DNA of 9,271 nt. Origin: Bacteroidales bacterium. Its GTDB lineage: Bacteria > Bacteroidota > Bacteroidia > Bacteroidales > UBA932. Location of the stretch: assembly GCA_024683255.1 (NCBI GenBank), contig JAIKYL010000128.1, positions 1-9,271 on the forward strand. The letters run 5' to 3'. The notes beneath the pieces are model-generated. The model was not told where the DNA came from. It saw only the letters and a list, made by a program, of their open reading frames with translations, and searched no databases. Made by a program: the position numbers and the translations under genes. Below are positions 5,709 to 9,271 of this stretch, in pieces (positions within the stretch are counted from its first letter, which is position 1; every line of letters starts with the position of its first letter).

Positions 5709-7415
5709 TTATCGCTGTAAAGTGGTCATGAAATCCTTCTGGTACACGATGCGACGCACTGCCGTGTTCTGGTGGTTACCGTTTTCATCGGCCGAGAATT
5801 GGAAGTCCGTATGCAGCAGGGAAACCTGGTTCTGGCCCAGCATGTGGGTCCAGGCGTTTCCGTAGCGGGCGCAGGTGCTGGCAAAATAGCGGGCGGTATC
5901 GTATCCCTGGAAGGCGAACTGGGACGGCTCCGTCTGGAACAGGGCGCGGTACGCCTTCACAAAGCGGTCCACAGCAGGATTGTTGTAATCTACGAAGTAT
6001 GAAGTGCTTATGTGAAGCGAAGCCTGATGGTATGCACTGCCGTCAATGGTGTCGAAGGTGCGAACCTTGGACGGGGCGTACATGACAATGTCGTAGCCCT
6101 TGCCCATCATGATGCCCAGGTTGCGGATCACATCGCCGATGAAGGCCTCGCTCTCGGATGCCACCACCACGCGGTTCACGGTACCCTTCACCATCTTTTC
6201 CGTAAGGATGTTGGGAATGCCGCGGCCTTCCACAATGGCGTAGCTGAGGATCTCGTAGGGGAGTTCCTGCTGGGCCATGGAGGTGCGGATGGCAACGGAA
6301 GCGGTTACGTTTCCGGCGCCCTTTTCGCTGATGAACAGGATCTGTTCACCCTCCTTGTAGTCTTCCTTTACCCATCGGCCCAAGTCGTCATACTGGTTTT
6401 CCACGGGGGTGGGAGCCTGGATGAAGTTGTGGTAATTGGCAGCCAGGGTGCCGGCTTTCTGATCCAGCGGGGAAATCACGGGAACGCGTCCGTCCACCCG
6501 CTGCAGGATGGCCTCGATGTCCCGGCTGGCCACAGGCCCCAGCACAAAGTGGTCCTTCACCAAGGCGTCGATGGGCGGGATGCCGGCCGACAAGTCGTAC
6601 ACGTTCATGTTCACCTTGAGTCCGTCGGCCTCCAGGTCCTTCACGGCCATGAGTACGCCGGAGTAGAAGTCCATATTCACCTCGCTCACCTTGCCGCCTG
6701 CGTTAAGGGGCAGGATAAGGGAGAAGTCCACCTGGTCCCGGGAGGTCCAGGCCAGGATGGTGCTGTCTATCTGGTTGGGACGCTGAGCCGGGTCCAGGAG
6801 CGTGGGATCTGCTCCCATGTCTTCCGGAACGGCTTCCTGCGCGGTGGAAGGGCCTTCCTGGGCCTCTTCCGTCACTTCCTTGTCTTCTTCCTGCTCCGCC
6901 TCCACAGGGATGCCTTCACCATTTTTCACAGGGATCTTAAGGACCTGGCGGGTTTGCAGTTTCTTGTTCTTGAGGCCGTTGAGCTCCATGATTTCCTTGG
7001 CCGTAACGCCGTATTTCTTGGCAATGTCGTCCAGATCCTCATACCAGCGCACCGTATGCTCAATATAGGTGGTGGCGGCGGGGCCGGACGGCTCCTGCGG
7101 CTGTGCGGCAGCTTCCGCGGCGCCTTCCTTGAAGGGAATCAGGATGATGGCGTTCTTCTGCAGGCCGGTCTCCCGGAGCGGGGGATTGGCTTCGTAGATC
7201 TCTTCTACGCTCACGCCATAGGCCTTGGCAATGCTGAAGAGCGTCTGGCGCTCCAGCACCACGTGGGACAGGTAGATTTTCCCGTTCAGCTTCACCTTTT
7301 CCTTGGAAACGGTGACAGGAGTGGGAGTATATCCGCCGTTATTGTCCTGAGCGAAGGCTGTCCCGCCCATGGAGGCGAGAAAGGCGGAGAGAACGAGGAT
7401 GGCGATTCTTTTCAT
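5709..7415 (-). CDS. LysM protein with a type 1 periplasmic-binding fold
   Basis: This is a secreted protein of 568 residues. I place the start at the ATG at 7415, not the in-frame ATG at 7451. The later start gives a clean signal peptide (MKRIAILVLSAFLAS, predicted cleavage after AFA at about 22) and removes an overlap with the upstream gene. After the signal come two LysM domains: SHVVLERQTLFSIAKAYGVS (50-69, domain to about 95) and EHTVRWYEDLDDIAKKYGVT (119-138, domain to about 163). An acidic E/Q-rich linker (about 166-205) leads to a region of some 330 residues resembling leucine/isoleucine/valine-binding and ANF-receptor folds. That region starts at VDFSLILPLNAGGK (229-242) and includes VLGPVASRDIEAIL and FAFQGYDTARYF. 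LysM domains bind peptidoglycan, so the protein is probably held at the cell wall in the periplasm. Bacteroidota proteins with this architecture exist, but the ligand and role are unknown. No transporter genes lie nearby. Confidence 0.85.
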   Translation of the reverse strand: MKRIAILVLSAFLASMGGTAFAQDNNGGYTPTPVTVSKEKVKLNGKIYLSHVVLERQTLFSIAKAYGVSVEEIYEANPPLRETGLQKNAIILIPFKEGAAEAAAQPQEPSGPAATTYIEHTVRWYEDLDDIAKKYGVTAKEIMELNGLKNKKLQTRQVLKIPVKNGEGIPVEAEQEEDKEVTEEAQEGPSTAQEAVPEDMGADPTLLDPAQRPNQIDSTILAWTSRDQVDFSLILPLNAGGKVSEVNMDFYSGVLMAVKDLEADGLKVNMNVYDLSAGIPPIDALVKDHFVLGPVASRDIEAILQRVDGRVPVISPLDQKAGTLAANYHNFIQAPTPVENQYDDLGRWVKEDYKEGEQILFISEKGAGNVTASVAIRTSMAQQELPYEILSYAIVEGRGIPNILTEKMVKGTVNRVVVASESEAFIGDVIRNLGIMMGKGYDIVMYAPSKVRTFDTIDGSAYHQASLHISTSYFVDYNNPAVDRFVKAYRALFQTEPSQFAFQGYDTARYFASTCARYGNAWTHMLGQNQVSLLHTDFQFSADENGNHQNTAVRRIVYQKDFMTTLQR

Positions 7416-7425
7416 GGCGTTCTTG

Positions 7426-8544
7426 TTATAAAGTGTCGGCAAAGCCGGCAAGGCTGCGGCAAAAAGTATCCCAGCTCAGGCGCTGCTTTTCCCGGCCGAT
7501 GGCCGCGATACAGCTTTCCCGAAGGGCGGGGTCTGCAAAAAAGCGGAGGATTTCCTCCCGGATTACCAGCGGGTCCGGGGCCGATGCGACAATTCCCGTG
7601 CCACGGTCTCCGATGGTTCCCTTGAGGCCGCCCACGTCGGTGACCACCATGGGAATGTCGAAGTGATACGCAATGGCGCTGATGCCGCTCTGGGTGGCGC
7701 TCCGGTACGGGAGGACGGCCACATCGGCCGCGCTGAAAAAGCGCTTCACCTCCGAGTCCCGGATGTAGTCCGGGAAAACGTGCACTCGCTCCTTCCCGGG
7801 CATGGAATCTATGATAGCCTGATACTTGTCAAAGGAGCCGTACGGTTCTCCGGCAATTACCAGCTGATAGTCTTCCGGCAGGGTCTTGAATGCCTCCAGC
7901 AGGATGTCCAGCCCCTTGTATTCCCGGATGAGTCCGAAGAAAAGGAGGGTCTTGAGACCGGGCCGGAGACCCAGCTCCCGCTGCGCCTCTTCCTTGGGCA
8001 TCTTGGGGCCGAAATGGGAATAGAGCGGATGGGGCAGGAGGATATGGGGTGCGTCCGGACGCAGCTGCAGGAGGTCTTTCTCCACGCTTCCCGACATGGA
8101 AACGAAGCCGGTACAACCCTTAAGGAAATAGCGGGTGAGGGGCTTGTCAAACCAGTGGGGTTCGTGGGGGATCACGTTGTCCAGGACCACGATACTTTTG
8201 CATCCGGCGTGCCGGGCCACGTAACCCAGCGACGGGGCGAACCAGCTCATCCAGTATTTCATTACCAGAAGGTCTGCTCCCCACTGCCGGATGGCGCGGG
8301 CGGTGCGGATGTAGGAGAAGGGATTAACGGTGTCCAGGATGGCTTCGGCCTGTACCGGCGTGGCTTCATCCTCCGGCGTAACGTACTGTGTCTTGCCGGG
8401 GAAAAGGAAGTCCGGATACTGCCGGGAAAAGCTGTATGCCCGGGTATCAAAAGCGCATTTTCCCAGTCCTTCCAGCAAGCTGGCGTTGAACTGGGAAATG
8501 CCTCCCCGGAGGGGGTAAAAACTGGACAGGACCGCTACCTTCAT
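7426..8544 (-). CDS. Glycosyltransferase, GT4-like (GT-B fold)
   Basis: This is a 372-residue cytosolic glycosyltransferase. The N-terminal half has the donor/acceptor-site loop PLRGGISQFN (11-20) and IVVLDNVIPHEPHWFDKPL (118-136). The C-terminal half has FFGLIREYKGLDILLEAF (202-219), VIAGEPYG (229-236) and AADVAVLPYRSATQSGI (272-288), then MVVTDVGGL (299-307). These are the landmarks of GT-B enzymes of the GT4 group, which use a nucleotide sugar. The usual E-x7-E motif is not preserved: the two glutamate positions align to T284 and A292. The sugar, the acceptor and the product cannot be read from the sequence. The cysteines and the absence of a signal or membrane segment suit a cytosolic or membrane-associated enzyme. 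The stop lies 10 bases before the LysM gene and the start 6 bases after the OmpH-like gene, so it belongs to the envelope part of the operon. Confidence 0.85.
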   Translation of the reverse strand: MKVAVLSSFYPLRGGISQFNASLLEGLGKCAFDTRAYSFSRQYPDFLFPGKTQYVTPEDEATPVQAEAILDTVNPFSYIRTARAIRQWGADLLVMKYWMSWFAPSLGYVARHAGCKSIVVLDNVIPHEPHWFDKPLTRYFLKGCTGFVSMSGSVEKDLLQLRPDAPHILLPHPLYSHFGPKMPKEEAQRELGLRPGLKTLLFFGLIREYKGLDILLEAFKTLPEDYQLVIAGEPYGSFDKYQAIIDSMPGKERVHVFPDYIRDSEVKRFFSAADVAVLPYRSATQSGISAIAYHFDIPMVVTDVGGLKGTIGDRGTGIVASAPDPLVIREEILRFFADPALRESCIAAIGREKQRLSWDTFCRSLAGFADTL

Positions 8545-8550
8545 GGAAGG

Positions 8551-9156
8551 TTACTTGTTCTCCTTGCTCTTGATGTAGGCGGCGTTGAGGCCGGCAAGGA
8601 TTTCGTCCGTAATATCCAGGCGGGGGTCACCGGTGACCACGGGAGCGGAAATGTTGTTGGAAGAGGAAGTGGTGAGGATGAGGGCATATTTATGCTCTTC
8701 ATTGAATTCCTTCACATAGGAGGAGATGGCGTCCATGATCTGGTTGAGCATAACCTGCTGCTCTTCGGCCATTTCCTGCTGCTTGGTTACCACATACTGC
8801 TGGTATGCCTGCTGCTGTTCGCCCAATTTCTGGTATTGGACCTGGGCCACGGACTGGGTAAGGAGACCCTTGTCCATCTTGTTCTGGAAATCTGCGGCGT
8901 CTTTTTCCAGCTTCTTGCCGCGGCGGTCAATCTCGCCCTGGATGCCGGCCACCTTGGTCTCTACAACGGAGTTGAGATCGTTGGCCATATCGTAGCCCTG
9001 CATCACTTTGTCCATATCGAAGAAGACGATGCTGCCGGCGGCGGCGGTGGTGTCTGCCGCTGCGGTCTGGTTGGCCGGGGCCGGGTTGTTGTTCTGGTTG
9101 CAGGCAACCAGGGTCATCAGTGCGGCGAGGCCGCATACGAGGATGTTCTTTTTCAT
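8551..9156 (-). CDS. OmpH/Skp-like periplasmic chaperone with lipoprotein signal
   Basis: Skp/OmpH proteins are periplasmic chaperones that hold unfolded outer membrane proteins before insertion. This 201-residue protein has SIVFFDMDKVMQGYDMANDL (42-61), the characteristic N-terminal strand and helix start. A long Q/E/K-rich coiled coil follows (about 62-150), then YALILTTSSSNNISAPVV (157-174) and DITDEILAGLN (181-191), the returning C-terminal part. Unlike E. coli Skp, which is soluble, it starts with a lipoprotein signal: lipobox LVAC with cysteine 19, then a low-complexity N/A/P/T linker (20-40). So it is probably tethered to a membrane. It is the first complete gene of the long minus-strand operon and has a promoter 35 bases upstream. 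Its place four genes before bamD fits a role in outer membrane biogenesis. Confidence 0.88.
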   Translation of the reverse strand: MKKNILVCGLAALMTLVACNQNNNPAPANQTAAADTTAAAGSIVFFDMDKVMQGYDMANDLNSVVETKVAGIQGEIDRRGKKLEKDAADFQNKMDKGLLTQSVAQVQYQKLGEQQQAYQQYVVTKQQEMAEEQQVMLNQIMDAISSYVKEFNEEHKYALILTTSSSNNISAPVVTGDPRLDITDEILAGLNAAYIKSKENK

Positions 9157-9190
9157 TCTATTATTGTTTGTTATCTTTCCGTAAAGTCTG

Positions 9191-9222
9191 CAAATTTAAC
9201 TATTTTTTTCGGATTTCCCCAA
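9191..9222 (-). promoter_or_regulatory. Bacteroidota-type promoter for the ompH-led operon
   Basis: On the minus strand, CTTG (ending at 9220) is followed by a 21-base spacer and TAAATTTG (9198-9191), an exact TAnnTTTG -7 box. The -33 element is only a partial match and the spacer is at the long end. The -7 box starts two bases past the stop codon of the upstream gene, so the -33 half lies inside that gene's coding sequence. Transcription would start about 30 bases before the OmpH-like ATG, leaving a short A-rich leader with no Shine-Dalgarno sequence, as is usual in this phylum. Confidence 0.65.
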
Positions 9223-9271
9223 GATAGGCCTTAATAGTTTGTTCCAGGCCCATGTACAGGGCATCCGAAAT
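9200..9271 (-). CDS. 3' end of an unidentified gene
   Basis: One minus-strand frame is open from the window edge to a TAG at 9202-9200, giving 23 residues that begin ISDALYMGLEQTIKAYL and continue GEIRKK. The sequence looks like a real C-terminal amphipathic helix, with regular hydrophobic spacing and a basic end, and the frame stops 43 bases before the next ATG. The pattern 'GLEQTIKAYL' resembles the last helix of NAD-dependent sugar epimerase/dehydratase proteins, but 23 residues are too few to assign a family. Confidence 0.6.
   Translation of the reverse strand: MSDALYMGLEQTIKAYLGEIRKK

Noticed and set aside
7416..7451. Upstream in-frame ATG for the LysM protein
   Set aside because: It would add 12 residues before the signal peptide and overlap the glycosyltransferase gene by 26 bases. 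The later ATG gives a normal signal peptide and a 10-base gap.
6012..9234. Two more long plus-strand frames (6012-7625 and 7663-9234)
   Set aside because: They mirror the LysM, glycosyltransferase and OmpH genes on the minus strand. Their compositions are rich in G, V, H and L without family motifs, as expected of antisense shadows.

Overview
This window looks like core chromosome from a GC-rich member of the Bacteroidota, most likely of the order Bacteroidales. Four things point there: an Rpb6-type RNA polymerase omega subunit of the Bacteroidota form, a NigD-like lipoprotein, promoters of the TTTG / TAnnTTTG type at 727-757 and 9191-9222, and A-rich start regions without Shine-Dalgarno sequences. 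No phage, insertion sequence, CRISPR or plasmid gene is visible. The genus cannot be told from this sequence.

Layout from left to right. Positions 1-297 (+) hold the 3' end of a prolyl-tRNA editing protein (YbaK/PrdX family). Positions 298-605 carry no convincing gene. They hold a mirrored array of six copies of a ten-base motif (315-457) and a pair of 14-base direct repeats (532-597). A tRNA-His gene follows on the minus strand (640-713) with its own promoter and a hairpin terminator. From 780 to 9156 everything is on the minus strand and tightly packed. In transcription order the genes are: a lipidated Skp/OmpH-like periplasmic protein, a GT4-like glycosyltransferase, a LysM plus periplasmic-binding-fold protein, thioredoxin reductase (trxB), bamD, rpoZ, recN, a cysteine-free Fur-family regulator, and a NigD-like lipoprotein. 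The right edge (9200-9271) holds the last 23 codons of another minus-strand gene.

The minus-strand genes are separated by 10 bases or fewer, or overlap by 4, except for 61 bases between bamD and rpoZ. They probably form one long operon or two consecutive ones. The first half is concerned with the cell envelope: OmpH/Skp chaperone, glycosyltransferase, LysM wall-binding protein and the BamD assembly lipoprotein, with TrxB for thiol redox. The second half is housekeeping: RNA polymerase omega, RecN break repair, and a Fur-like regulator coupled to a surface or periplasmic lipoprotein.

Most genes are ordinary for this phylum. The points most worth a second look are the mirrored motif array in the convergent intergenic region, the Fur homologue without any cysteine, and the direct rpoZ-recN junction, where related genomes often carry coaBC and a DUF4835 gene.
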